The notes below the pieces were generated by a model. That model searched no databases. It saw only the letters and a program-made list of their open reading frames with translations, and was not told the DNA's origin. A stretch of DNA of 62,000 nt. Source: Adiantum capillus-veneris. Lineage: Eukaryota; Streptophyta; Polypodiopsida; Polypodiales; Pteridaceae. How positions within the stretch are numbered: position 1 is the stretch's first letter; each line of letters begins with the position of its first letter. The stretch is from the NCBI GenBank assembly GCA_014529385.2, contig CM043968.1, forward strand, positions 8,354,648 through 8,416,647. Reading direction: 5' to 3'. Position numbers and translations under genes: made by a program. Positions 40,269-49,797 of the stretch are shown one piece after another.

Positions 40269-40460
40269 TGTTGGGATATAAAGCCCAATGTGGTCGCCCA
40301 GGTAAGTGGGCGGGCCGCCAGGTATGTACACATATTCTTTTGTAAAAATCTAATAAGAACTCACTATGCTCTACACATTACAGTAGAGTGAGTTCACCAT
40401 ATCGTCGTGCTCTTCTTCTCGCACTCTCTCTCGCGTCGCACTTCCGCTCGTACTCCTTCA
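40269..40460 (+). repeat. Copia LTR2 (192 bp, internal)
   Basis: TGTTGGGATATAAAGC to CGTACTCCTTCA. Followed by an exact primer-binding site. No target duplication of its own. Confidence 0.92.
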
Positions 40461-40462
40461 AC

Positions 40463-40474
40463 TGGTATCAGAGC
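40463..40474 (+). other. Primer-binding site of copia internal B
   Basis: TGGTATCAGAGC, two bases after LTR2. Exact initiator-Met tRNA match. Confidence 0.9.
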
Positions 40475-41886
40475 TCAAATCGAGGCTCGGGGTAGCACTG
40501 CAGGAGGCTAGAGTCACCAGCTCAGATTGGAGTGAAATTCGACAGGCAAAGACACGGCCCCAAATCTTGTGGGCAAGCCCGTAGGGCTTGGTGTGCTCAG
40601 AATTTCATTCTGAGGTCATCTCGGTCACCGTTCGGCTTCGACAAAGTTCTGCGCAGGCCATTTTAGACTACGTGGTCTCAGCGGGTGCAGATCCGACTCT
40701 GCAAATTTGGGGTTTTCGGCCTACGACTGCAGGTGCTGAGGATATCGACACTCCCAGAGTGTTGATTTGTGGCTGTCTACACATCGAAGGACGGCTCACA
40801 GTTCTTGGAGGCGTGTCACATACGACACGAGCGCATCTACACACAGTCTGTAGGCGACATCCACTAGTTCATTAGGTAGCTTGTGTTTGCTGCTTGATAT
40901 TCCAGATTTCATCCTGACATTGCAGGTACTTACACATGGGATGTATTGTCAAATGATGATGTATGTCTGTTGAGGGTTTGCTGGCTGTGAGTCACGCAGC
41001 AAACAACCGCCGCAGCGGTTACAACATATAGTGGGAAATTTGTGGATGTATGACTTTGTGGGAAGTCTATGTATTGTCAGATTTACCGCAGCCTTTGTTG
41101 AGGGTCGAGTGAGGTTTTATTGAGCTGGGGGATTCTCGAATGTTGAGATCCTTTCGGCGATACAGGTCTTGGAGCGATCCCTCGAGCACCCTTAGATAGA
41201 CAGCTAGGATGTATTGACTATGAGTTAGACAGTTGGGATTGCATCTTTGCTTTACTGCCGTTGAGGCATTGTCGCAGTCTATGCTTACAGGACAGTGACA
41301 GGACAGGTAGAGACAGTACAGGTGCAGTGTTGAGATGTCGAGCTCTACACCTTGAGTTGGCATCCACTACGGGTCTTGGCCGCTTACGGCATTTACTCAC
41401 TGGCGCGTTAGGTGACCGACACGGAGGATCTCTGCCAGTGATTCTACAGCTGGACTACACTTATAGTGCCAGCCTAGTACGCTTCTAGCGAGTTCACACT
41501 TAGTGACCGCATGTACATATGTGCTACTTTTCAGCTTTAGCACTTAGTCATTTTGTACTCTCTTTTTGGTGAAGAAGAAGAAGAAGCTTTCCATCTCTGT
41601 GTGCTTTGTGCTTGTCTTGTGTAGCTCTCTTGCATCCTCATTCTTTACATGCAGGACAGGTTTACCCACAGCTTACAGTGTTAGAGAGACAGTGGTTTTT
41701 TGAGCTGTTTTTTGGTCTGTTTTTAGTACACCATAGCCATTTTACAAAGGAGACTCTGCCGAAATTTATGTAGAATCTAAAGCTTTCTTGGTTCATTTGA
41801 CAGGTTGATATTGGTTCAGAGGTCAGTTTATAGGGGAAACTCTGCCAAATTTTTCCCAGGAAAGTAAACCACTGTGAAGTGTAGCT
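40475..41886 (+). other. Leader of copia internal B, with a solo LTR inside
   Basis: Matches the internal A leader except for ~60 extra bases near 40547-40605, which include a perfect 7-bp stem CAAGCCC-GTA-GGGCTTG at 40574-40590, and the 322-bp insertion at 41328-41649. Confidence 0.78.
41328..41649. mobile_element. Solo LTR (322 bp) of an unrelated element
   Basis: Starts TGTTGAGATG and ends TTCTTTACA, that is TGT...ACA, flanked on both sides by TGCAG (41323-41327 and 41650-41654). Internal A has the uninterrupted empty site with a single TGCAG (GGTGCAGGACAGG). A (GAA)n run lies near 41570-41585. No coding sequence. It is best explained as an LTR left after recombination between the two ends of an inserted element. 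Confidence 0.82.
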
Positions 41887-42180
41887 ATGGCTAGATCACA
41901 GGACACTGCTCTTTACAATATCAAGAAGCTGGATGGAACCAATTTTCCATTGTGGAAGCAGCAGATTTGGCACGTGTTGGTACAAAAGAAGCAGATAAAA
42001 CCTATAAAGCTCAAGGGGATAAAACCAGAAGATATGGACGAAGATGAATGGAGCGAAATGGATGAATTGGCACTTTCTACCATTATGCTGACTTTGGCAG
42101 AAAGAGTTTACTTCAATGTAGCAGACGAGATGTCGGCTTATCAAGCATGGTTAAAGCTGAGTGATATTTATGAGAAGTAG
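41887..42180 (+). pseudogene. Copia Gag N-terminal piece, internal B
   Basis: MARSQDTALYNIKKLDGTNF and onward, differing from internal A at only a few residues. It ends at the same TAG after YEK. Confidence 0.88.
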
Positions 42181-42977
42181 AGTGCAGCTTCACAGGTATA
42201 CTGGCTTAAGAAGCTTGTTGACTTGAAGATGAAAGAAGGGACACCTATGTCCAATCATCGAATGAATTCAACACAATCTATAGTCAGTTGTCAGCTCAAG
42301 GTGTCAAGTTTGATGAACCTATTAGAGCTATATTCCTGTTGATCACATTGCCGAAAAGTTGGGACACTTTTCGCACAGCTTTGAGTAATTATGCACCTCC
42401 ATATGGTTTGAACATAGCAGGTGTAGAAGGAAGTCTTCTTACTGAAGAAACCAATAGAAAGACAATGGACAAAGGCAAAGGAACAGCCTTAGTTGTCAGG
42501 GGAAGGACCAAAGAAAAGTACAAAGGTGGAAAGAGGAATCAGTCTCGTAGCAAGTCCCGCAGTGCGAAAGGCAAGAGTGACATAGAATGCTACCATTGTG
42601 GCAAGAAGGGTCACATGAAAAGAGACTGCAGAGAATGGAAAGCAGAAAAAGGCAAAGAGAAAGCTGAAGACCATGGTGAGAAGAACAAGTCCTTCGTGAA
42701 GATTCAAGAAATAAATGTGACAAACACTGTTGCAGAGGATGACAGTCTAGTGTCAGGAGACATCTACTTCTTGAAGAATACAATGGACTCAGCTCTTCTT
42801 ACAGCATCTGATGGAAATGCACTGAGTGACTGGATTATAGACTCAGGGGCATCACTTCATGTGTCTCCAAACAAGGAGTGGTTTACCTCTTACGTGCCCA
42901 CTAAAGATCATGTTCGGCTAGGCAATGGGCAGACATGTGATATCGTAGGTGTTGGAGATGTTCAATTGAAGTTTTAG
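42181..42977 (+). pseudogene. Copia Gag C-terminus, zinc knuckle and protease start, internal B
   Basis: After the shared stop and frameshift, the frame 42288-42977 is open. CCHC knuckle CYHCGKKGHMKRDC at residues 101-114 of that frame. The protease site WIIDSGASLHVS has D185-S186-G187 intact. It ends at TAG (42975-42977) in what should be continuous pol, and a second in-frame TAG is at 43087-43089 after RHVPAITKSLISTG and YVTTFG. Confidence 0.88.
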
Positions 42978-43091
42978 AATGTCTCTTCTTTCACGCTGAA
43001 GAATGTGAGACATGTTCCCGCAATTACAAAGAGCTTGATCAGCACAGGTTTACTTGATGATGCTGGCTACGTCACCACTTTTGGATAGAAC

Positions 43092-44072
43092 ATGTGGAAG
43101 ATATCCAAGGGTTCTATGACTGTAGCACATGGAGTAAAGTCTGGAGGACTTTACATGATTTATGTATCAAATGTCTCTAAAAATGTAATCAATGTAACCG
43201 AGCAGCCGAACGTTTCTTTCTGGCATAGCCGGTTAGGACATATGTCCAAGAAGGGAATGGAAATCTTGTCTCGTTCTGGTTATTTGCCTGGCTTTTCATT
43301 TAAGGATTTTGAATTCCGTGAACATTGTCTGTATGGTAAGCAAACACAGCAGCCACATAAGCATAGAAGCAGTAGAAGAGATACACAGTTGGCACTTGTT
43401 CATAGTGATTTGTGTGGACCTATGCCTAACCTATCTCTAGGGGGAGCTTCTTACTTTATGACATTTATAGATGATTACTCGAGGAAAGTATGGGTTTACT
43501 TTCTCAAGCACAAGGATGAAGCGTTTAGTGTTTTCAAAACATTTGTGACACTTGTGGAGAATCAGAGTGGCAAGAAGCTTAAATGCTTACGCACTGACAA
43601 TGGTGGAGAGTATGTTTCAAAGGCCTTTCAGGACTTTTGTGAGTCAAAAGGTATAAAACGTGAACTTACTGCTGCTTACAATCCTCCTCAAAATGGTGTT
43701 GCTGAGAGGATGAATAGGACCATACAAGAGAAGGTCAGAAGTATGTTGTCTAATGCACAGCTGCCAAATGGGTTTTGGGCTGAAGCTGTATCAACAGTTG
43801 TTCATCTTGTAAATAGATCTCCTAGCAAGGTTTTGCAGAAGGATTCAGTGCCAGAGATGGTATGGTCAGGCAAAATGCCCTCATACAAGCATCTCAGAGT
43901 CTTTGGCAGTGAGGCATATACTCACGTTCCAAAGGAATTTAGGAACAAACTTGAGCCAAAGAGTAGAAAGTGCATCTTTCTAGGCTATGGTAATTCTGGT
44001 GAGATGGGGTACAGACTTTGGGATCCCGAATCCAGAAAGGTTGTCTGCAGCAATGATGTTAACACACTTTAA
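43092..44072 (+). CDS. Copia integrase segment of Pol (326 aa)
   Basis: Pre-integrase zinc motif with H45 and H50 (HSRLGH) and C79. The first Cys is replaced by Arg76 (REHCLYGKQ where CEHC is usual). The catalytic triad D106 (HSDLCGP), D169 (RTDNGGEY) and E205 (NGVAERMN) has the standard 35-residue gap. After it come FGSEAYTHVPKEFRNKL and FLGYG. The frame ends at VNTL because one or two bases are missing near 44060. The upstream boundary is a stop, so this is a fragment of the polyprotein. Confidence 0.9.
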   Translation: MWKISKGSMTVAHGVKSGGLYMIYVSNVSKNVINVTEQPNVSFWHSRLGHMSKKGMEILSRSGYLPGFSFKDFEFREHCLYGKQTQQPHKHRSSRRDTQLALVHSDLCGPMPNLSLGGASYFMTFIDDYSRKVWVYFLKHKDEAFSVFKTFVTLVENQSGKKLKCLRTDNGGEYVSKAFQDFCESKGIKRELTAAYNPPQNGVAERMNRTIQEKVRSMLSNAQLPNGFWAEAVSTVVHLVNRSPSKVLQKDSVPEMVWSGKMPSYKHLRVFGSEAYTHVPKEFRNKLEPKSRKCIFLGYGNSGEMGYRLWDPESRKVVCSNDVNTL

Positions 44073-44970
44073 TGAATCCAAATATCATTCTAAACCAGAG
44101 AGGGTTGAGGAGATTAGAAAAGTTGTCTTCCAAGAAGATGGACCTGCACGTGCAAGACAAAATGTCAGGGCTCAAGAGGAGCAAGGACAGGATAGAGTGG
44201 AACCACAGGTTGTGGCTGAGCCTGAGCCACCTATTGTGTATAGATCTGGACATGTCACGCGACCTCCTGATAGGTTTGTTCCATCTATGAACTATGTCAT
44301 GTTGACTGATTGCAATGAGTCTTCATGTTACAAGGAAGCAGTGCAAATGAAGGACTCCGGGAATTGGCAATTGGCCATGCAGTCAGAGATGACAGCTCTG
44401 CATAAAAACCAGACATGGAAGCTAGTTAAATTACCACGGGGCAAAAAGGATCTACCTTGTAAATGGGTTTACAGGTATAAGATCACCGCTCATGATAGTC
44501 AGCCAAAGTACAAAGCAAGGCTTGTTGCCAAGGGCTTTAAGCAAGAACAAGGCATTGACTTTGATGAAGTCTTCTCTCCGGTGGTCAAGATTACTACATT
44601 GAGATGCTTTCTTGCATTGGTTGCCATATTAGATTTGGTGTTGCACCAAATGGATGTCAAGACAGCGTTCTTGCATGGTGATTTAGATGTGGAAATTTAC
44701 ATGCAGCAGCCAGAAGGGTTTGTTGAGAAAGGCAAGGAAGATTGGGTATGCAAGTTGTTGAAGAGTCTTTATGGCTTAAAACAATCACCGAGGGCATGGT
44801 ACCATAAATTCCACAAGTTTATGCTTTCTCAAGGCTACAAACGTAGTGAGTTCGATCACTGTCTATATACAAAGAAGGCTAAGGATGGTAGTTGGCTGAT
44901 CCTTATTTTGTATGTGGATGACATGTTGATTGCTGGGCTGGCAAGCACTTGGAAGAAATTTCAGCTTTGA
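44072..44970 (+). CDS. Copia reverse transcriptase segment of Pol
   Basis: After the frameshift: NESKYHSKPERVEE, a charged linker, then RT with CKWVYRYKITAHD, YKARLVAKGFKQEQGIDFDE, VFSPVVK, MDVKTAFLHGDL, YGLKQSPRAWYHKF and the catalytic Y-V-D-D (YVDDMLIAG, about 44909). A small insertion near 44935 shifts the frame just after YVDD. The motifs look Tork/Tnt1-like, but that lineage call is tentative. Confidence 0.9.
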
Positions 44971-45875
44971 AGTCAAAGATGGCAAAATCGTTTGACATGA
45001 AAGACATGGGTGAGGCAAGTCATATACTTGGTATGCGCATTGAGAGAGACAGATCAAAGAAGTTGATTTGGTTATCTCAAACAGAGTATATTGACAAGGT
45101 TTTGCAACGTTTCAATATAGAGAAGGAAAAGGCACTGAGTGTTCCATTGCCACCATATGTGAAACTTAGCAAACAAGATTGTCCTGTGTCTGAGGAAGAA
45201 CAGGCTGAAATGGATAAGATTCCATATGCGTCTGCAGTGGGTAGTTTGATGTATGCAATGATTGCTACTCGCCTAGACATTGCATTTGCAGTGGGAGTAG
45301 TAAGTCGATACATGTCAAACCCAGGCAAGAAACATTGGGAGGCAGTGAAAGGAATATTGAGATACCTGAAAGCTACAAAGAGTATGCGTATATGCTATGG
45401 GAGTCAAGAGCTAAGTGTAAAGGGTTTTACAGACTCAGATTATGCAGGTGACTTAGACAACCGAAGGTCTACGTCAGGGTATGTCTTTACATTGGCTGGT
45501 GGAGCAGTATCATGGCGTTCTAGATTACAAGATTGTGTTACTCAATCTACTACAGAGGTTGAATATGTTGTAGCATCAGAGGCATGCAAAGAATCAATTT
45601 GGCTTAATCGGCTAGTAACAGATTTGGGAATCAAAGAAGAGATGCCTGTGTTATATTGTGATAGTCAAAGTGCTATACAATTGGCTCGCAATCCAGTTTA
45701 TCACTCAAAGACAAAGCATGTGGATGTGAAGTATCATTTCATCAGGGAAATGCTCGAGGATAAGCAACTTCAGCTTGTCAAAGTTCACACCACAAAAAAT
45801 CCTGCTGATCTACTTACAAAAGGACTTCCCTCAGAGAGCTTTGCGCATTTTCGCAAGCAGTTAGGTGTAGGGTAG
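44949..45875 (+). CDS. Copia RT end and RNase H segment of Pol (about 308 aa)
   Basis: Opens with the RT thumb (ALKSKMAKSFDMKDMG, ILGMRIERD), then RNase H with all four acidic positions visible: D164 (TDSDYAGD), E203 (TTEVEY), D238 (YCDSQSAIQLA) and D259 (HVDVKYHFIRE). It ends in the conserved KNPADLLTKGL region and a natural stop before the polypurine tract. The start is a frameshift point, not a true initiation codon. Confidence 0.9.
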   Translation: MEEISALKSKMAKSFDMKDMGEASHILGMRIERDRSKKLIWLSQTEYIDKVLQRFNIEKEKALSVPLPPYVKLSKQDCPVSEEEQAEMDKIPYASAVGSLMYAMIATRLDIAFAVGVVSRYMSNPGKKHWEAVKGILRYLKATKSMRICYGSQELSVKGFTDSDYAGDLDNRRSTSGYVFTLAGGAVSWRSRLQDCVTQSTTEVEYVVASEACKESIWLNRLVTDLGIKEEMPVLYCDSQSAIQLARNPVYHSKTKHVDVKYHFIREMLEDKQLQLVKVHTTKNPADLLTKGLPSESFAHFRKQLGVG

Positions 45876-45938
45876 TACATCACTTCTCTACATCTCTTGT
45901 ATATTAGCTTGTATAGTAGCTTCTCTCACACTTAAAGT

Positions 45939-45990
45939 ACCACATTGGACTTTAAGTGGGAGGTTGTTGGGGTATAAAGCCCAATGTGGT
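45939..45990 (+). other. Inverted repeat spanning the copia polypurine tract and LTR3 start
   Basis: ACCACATTGGACTTTA (45939-45954) pairs with TAAAGCCCAATGTGGT inside the LTR (to 45990) with one mismatch. The intervening ~20 nt hold the polypurine tract and the first bases of the LTR. Confidence 0.75.
45954..45964 (+). other. Polypurine tract of the copia element
   Basis: AAGTGGGAGGT immediately before LTR3. Confidence 0.85.
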
Positions 45991-46158
45991 CGCCCAGATA
46001 AGTGGGCAAGCCGCCAGGTATGTACACATATTCTTTTGTAAAAACCTAATAAGAACTCACTATGCTCTACACATTACAGTAGAGCGAGTTCACCATATCG
46101 TCATGCTCTTCTTCTTGCACTCTCTTTCTCGCGTCGCACTTCCGCTCGTACTCCTTCA
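45965..46158 (+). repeat. Copia LTR3 (194 bp, 3' LTR)
   Basis: TGTTGGGGTATAAAGC to CGTACTCCTTCA, followed by AAAGT, which matches the duplication before LTR1. Satellite resumes at AACTAGCTCTACAG, exactly continuing the monomer broken at 36050. Confidence 0.94.
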
Positions 46159-46300
46159 AAAGTAACTAGCTCTACAGTTCAACCTCGGTGGGACAAAAAG
46201 TTTACACAGTCGTGCCCTTGAGTAGACTAACAAATGGTATCTACCAAACTATGAATCCAAGTTCAAGTGGACAACTTGGCGGTGGCCAATGAATAGACAT
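46159..46300 (+). repeat. Diverged satellite resuming after the copia compound
   Basis: Direct orientation, from AACTAGCTCTACAGTTC to CAATGAATAGACATTT. Confidence 0.9.
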
Positions 46301-46537
46301 TTTGTGATCCAAAGGGGGGAAATTATGAAATCCCCCCAAATAACCCCTTCCACAAAATTTGAAGAACCTACTAACAAAAGAGTACATGGATTTCAAATCA
46401 TCCTTACCATAGCTTACTTCCACCAGGGATGACAAAGAAAAACCTGAAAGAAATAAGGATAAGGCTATAGTTGTTGTTCTTATTTGTCAGTGTGTGTCTC
46501 TATGTGTGATAGAGAGAGATGTGTGTGTATGTGTGTC
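46301..46537 (-). repeat. Small inverted satellite segment
   Basis: The reverse complement of the monomer's microsatellite and long-type region: it reads GATCCAAAGGGGGG..., then ...TTCTTATTTGTCAGTGTGTGTC on the plus strand. It replaces roughly 500 bp of the expected direct sequence. Confidence 0.85.
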
Positions 46538-47276
46538 TGACGATATGTGGACTTGTAGGAAAGTTCTGCAAATGGGTTCAAAGAACCTGGAAAAGAGGAT
46601 TCTTCAAGAACAATCTCTTCATGGGAGGAAAGGTGTTCAAGAGCCATGCACTGCTCATCGCTATGCAAATCATGAGATATTACTACCTCAAACACATTTG
46701 GAAGGCAAGAAATTATGGAATCTTTGAGAGCTCCATAGAAATAGCTAAGTCCTTGTTGATAGTCCAAGATAAAAGGGTACTTCTCCATTGGAAAACAAAG
46801 AAACTCTGAAGGATGGCCTAGAACCATGGGTTCCGCGATGACACACTTGCATGGGTGAAAGGGTGGGTTTTTTCATTGTGTGGGCTAGCAACACCTTCAA
46901 ATGATGTATCTTTGATTCTTTTAAGGAGTCATAGCTCATCACGAGCATGGCGAGAATTTGTAATTTTTTGGCTTTATCAATATAACCTACTTACTATGTG
47001 AATTTTGCTATTAAAAAGAAGGATAAAAGCCTTTCACTTGCAAATTGTCATGACTTTTCCTTCTCTTCCTTATTGTCATTGCAATTGTGTAAGTTGATTT
47101 ATACATTGAGGGGAGAAGCTTGTGCTTTAAAGGTTATTTGGTGGACTCAACAATATGATGTATACAAGTACTACGAGTAGCATACTCAACAAAATAGAAT
47201 GATTCACAAACAGATGGAACACCAAAAATGAAAAATCAATTGCCTTCTCTTCCTTAAAATTATTGCAATTATTTCC
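46538..47276 (+). repeat. Diverged satellite, direct orientation
   Basis: Resumes at CTGACGATATGTGG, inside the LINE-like stretch (HIWKARNYGIFES readable at about 46690-46730), and runs to TTGCAATTATTTCC, where element E sequence begins. Confidence 0.9.
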
Positions 47277-47281
47277 GTCAT

Positions 47282-47436
47282 GGGAGCGGACTGTGGGAAG
47301 CACTGGGTGTGCCCCCATTACCAAATGGACCTCGCGCAGTAGTGGTGACCCCATATCCGTCCCCGTGCGAGCTTTTTTTTTCTCACTATTAGGCAAATCC
47401 TAAGGCCGTTGGCCTTGGGATGGTCCCAAAAAAAAA
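47282..47436 (+). mobile_element. Possible short SINE-like insertion with A9 tail
   Basis: 155 bp ending in nine A residues, flanked by GTCAT on both sides (47277-47281 and 47437-47441). GC-richer than its surroundings, with a small stem AAGGCC-GTT-GGCCTT near 47402. I do not see convincing pol III A and B boxes, so the class is uncertain and the 5-bp match may be chance. Confidence 0.3.
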
Positions 47437-47441
47437 GTCAT

Positions 47442-47869
47442 TAAGGGAGCATGCCCACCCAGCACACACCCTTACAATGAGAGAGGCGTAGCAGCATACA
47501 ACGAGGGCATGAAACTCGATTCACGACATTCGTTCAGGAGGCCAAGAGTCAATAAGATGCAAAATTTTGCAACTTAATCACTGTACAACAATCATTTGGC
47601 CTTGAATCTCCATTTGGTATCCGATCAAGGGCAACATAATCTCGCCAAAGGGCCGCGAACTTCTTCACAGGTTGTCAATTTCTTGTTCCTTCTTCCAAAT
47701 TGCAAAAAATTGTAGCATTGCATCAACCTTTGTTGACAATGACTTTTTCAAACCTATATCCAACATAATTAGCAAGCTAATTATCGGCTACAGTGCCACC
47801 TACAACTACGGGATTATTATTTGACTCAAGATATTTTTCTTTCTATTCCTTCCACTGCACTGTGTTGCC
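47442..47869 (+). other. 5' region of element E (LTR tail and leader)
   Basis: Does not match the satellite. TGGTATCCGATC at 47615-47626 is a possible degraded initiator-Met primer-binding site. If so, the stretch before it is the tail of the 5' LTR. Confidence 0.4.
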
Positions 47870-49122
47870 ATGGATTCAGATATCAATATGACCTTTGATT
47901 TTGAGCATCATACACCTGATCCTGCCCAGGATGGCTCGCGGTCAGATGCTCTCATGGAGGGTGCCCATGACACTATGGGAGGTGATGACGCTTATGAATT
48001 GCTTGATATTCAAGAATTTCCTGCACTTCAGACACACATATCAGTAATGGAAGGAAATTTTGCATCTTTAAATGAAAACATCACTAAATTATCTATGTTA
48101 GTGATACAATTTGTGCAAAAGCAGGCCAAAGGCCCTGTTGACACACACATGCATGAGCACACTATTACTCAAGGGCAAGGCCTTTCCGATCATGGACAAG
48201 GTCCATCTCCAGATTCTTTGCACACACTCACTGCAAAGGAGGTGGATGAGTTGTTGAAAAACACCAAACCACCGACTTTTAAAGGGGAAGACCAAGATTG
48301 CAATAAGGATGCAGTGAATATCTTTCTCAGCAAGTGGGATGGAATTCACGCCTTACGGCGTACTCCGAATGCAGTCAGAGCACTGCAAATAAGTTTAACT
48401 CTAGAAGACAAGGCCTATAAATGGTGAACTTCTCTCAAGGAGAAGAATATCATACCACAGAGTTAGGCAGCCTTTCAGGCTATGCTTCCCAAAGAATTTT
48501 TGACTATAAATGAGGTAGATCAAAATTGAATGGCTTGGGACACGTATTCCATGCACCAACACCCATCATTACTTGAATATATCTCTCACTATCGAGATGT
48601 TATCCTCAAGTTGAAAGGACTAGACACCTTTCGGCAAGTACGTGGGTTTATCCGTGGTCTGACGCCAGAGCTTAAGAAGCACGTCAAGACTCAGGACCCT
48701 AAAACACTTGAGGAGGCCATAGCGAAAGCTCACATTCATGATGATCCAGATAAAAAGAAATCACATGATAATCACGTGCCTACTAATAACATGGTAATAC
48801 ATGTACACAGTATGGACACAACAAAAGAAAATTTATACTAGTCAATTTTGAAGCAGCTAAAAAACCCAAGGGGTCCCGTGGTCCTCTCTCTCCTGAGGAC
48901 TTTGATAAGGCTAAAAAAGAGAATTTATGTTTTTAATGCTTGGGAAGCGGCCATGGCAAAAAGGATTGTCCCAAGGGGAAATCTGTTGCTCATGGCAAGG
49001 AGAAAGCAGTGCACACGATGCAATTGCTACCTCTTGAGTCTTCCTCACGATTCTCTACAGTGGAAGTAACACACATGGAGGTGGTGCATGAATGCTCTAT
49101 CACAGCTTTCATGTGGCAATAG
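47870..49122 (+). pseudogene. Gag of element E
   Basis: Open from MDSDINMTFDFEHH for 185 codons. The gag domain continues over a stop (AAFQAMLPKEFLTINEVDQ), then LLEYISHYRDVILKLKGLD and VRGFIRGLTPELKKHVK. A damaged zinc knuckle reads GSGHGKKDCPKG near 48940, with its first Cys region out of frame. At least three stops or frameshifts. Confidence 0.78.
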
Positions 49123-49143
49123 ACCTTCGGACCACATGAGTTA

Positions 49144-49794
49144 GTGCCTATGTACGGATCTCTGCAAGGGTACAAGGTGTGTATCTTGGTAGATGACGAT
49201 GCTACTCACAATTTCATTAATTATGCATTGGTGAAAAAACTCAAATTGTCTCAAACTTTGAGTTTTCACCACTACAAGGTAGCAATGATGAATAGTTATG
49301 ATGCTGAAATCTGGGATACTCAAGTTCGAGTTGTACCGTTGGAAGTAAAAGGCTACTCCACATCCTTGGATTTACAAGTTATGAACATGGAGAGGACATA
49401 CGTGGTACTTGGTAGGGAATGGTTGCATAGCCTAGGACCATCACTGAAACGTAACTATGAGCACAACAACTTGATGTTTGAATCCCATGGCATGCATGTG
49501 TTGTTGCTAGGAAAGAAGGATGTACCTTCCTCACCACTGATATGTATAGCTAAGCTTATGCAACTCATTTCTGATAATGAAATAGATCAAGTTTTCTTGT
49601 GTTACACGTTGTCTCATTTTCTGTCTAGTATTGAATCTGTTGAACATTCCTCAATGCTGCATGCTTCTCTCTCATCTCCTCCACCAAAGGCTATTTCTCA
49701 ACAAGCAAATGTTACTAGTGCTTTAAAAATTTTATTAAATAAATTTAACGTTGTTTTTCCTAATGATTTGCCATCAGGATTATCGCCGACATGA
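49144..49794 (+). pseudogene. Protease and linker segment of element E (216-codon open piece)
   Basis: The active-site region reads ILVDDDATHNFIN, with D-D-D where D-[ST]-G is normal, so the catalytic Gly is lost. YVVLGREWLHSLGPS is the conserved motif that ends the protease. The linker runs to FPNDLPSGLSPT and a stop. Confidence 0.8.
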
Positions 49795-49797
49795 TCG

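Larger units (their letters stand above)
36051..46158 (+). mobile_element. Tandem Ty1/copia compound: LTR1-internal A-LTR2-internal B-LTR3
   Basis: Three ~192-bp LTRs in direct orientation (36051-36241, 40269-40460, 45965-46158). Only the outermost ends are flanked by a matching 5-bp duplication, AAAGT (36046-36050 and 46159-46163). Internal A is cut short in gag, and fragment D fills the gap up to LTR2. Internal B has gag, protease, integrase, RT and RNase H in copia order, with several stops and frameshifts. The bases before LTR2 (ATTAA) do not match those after LTR3, which argues against a separate insertion of the second unit. Confidence 0.9.

Noticed and set aside
40588-40875. A 95-codon open frame in the copia leader
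   Set aside because: Not conserved: the matching region of internal A (36340-36680) has stops, and there is no similarity to known proteins.
40269-46158. The second copia unit as an independent insertion into fragment D
   Set aside because: The five bases before LTR2 (ATTAA) differ from those after LTR3 (AAAGT), and the latter match the flank of LTR1.
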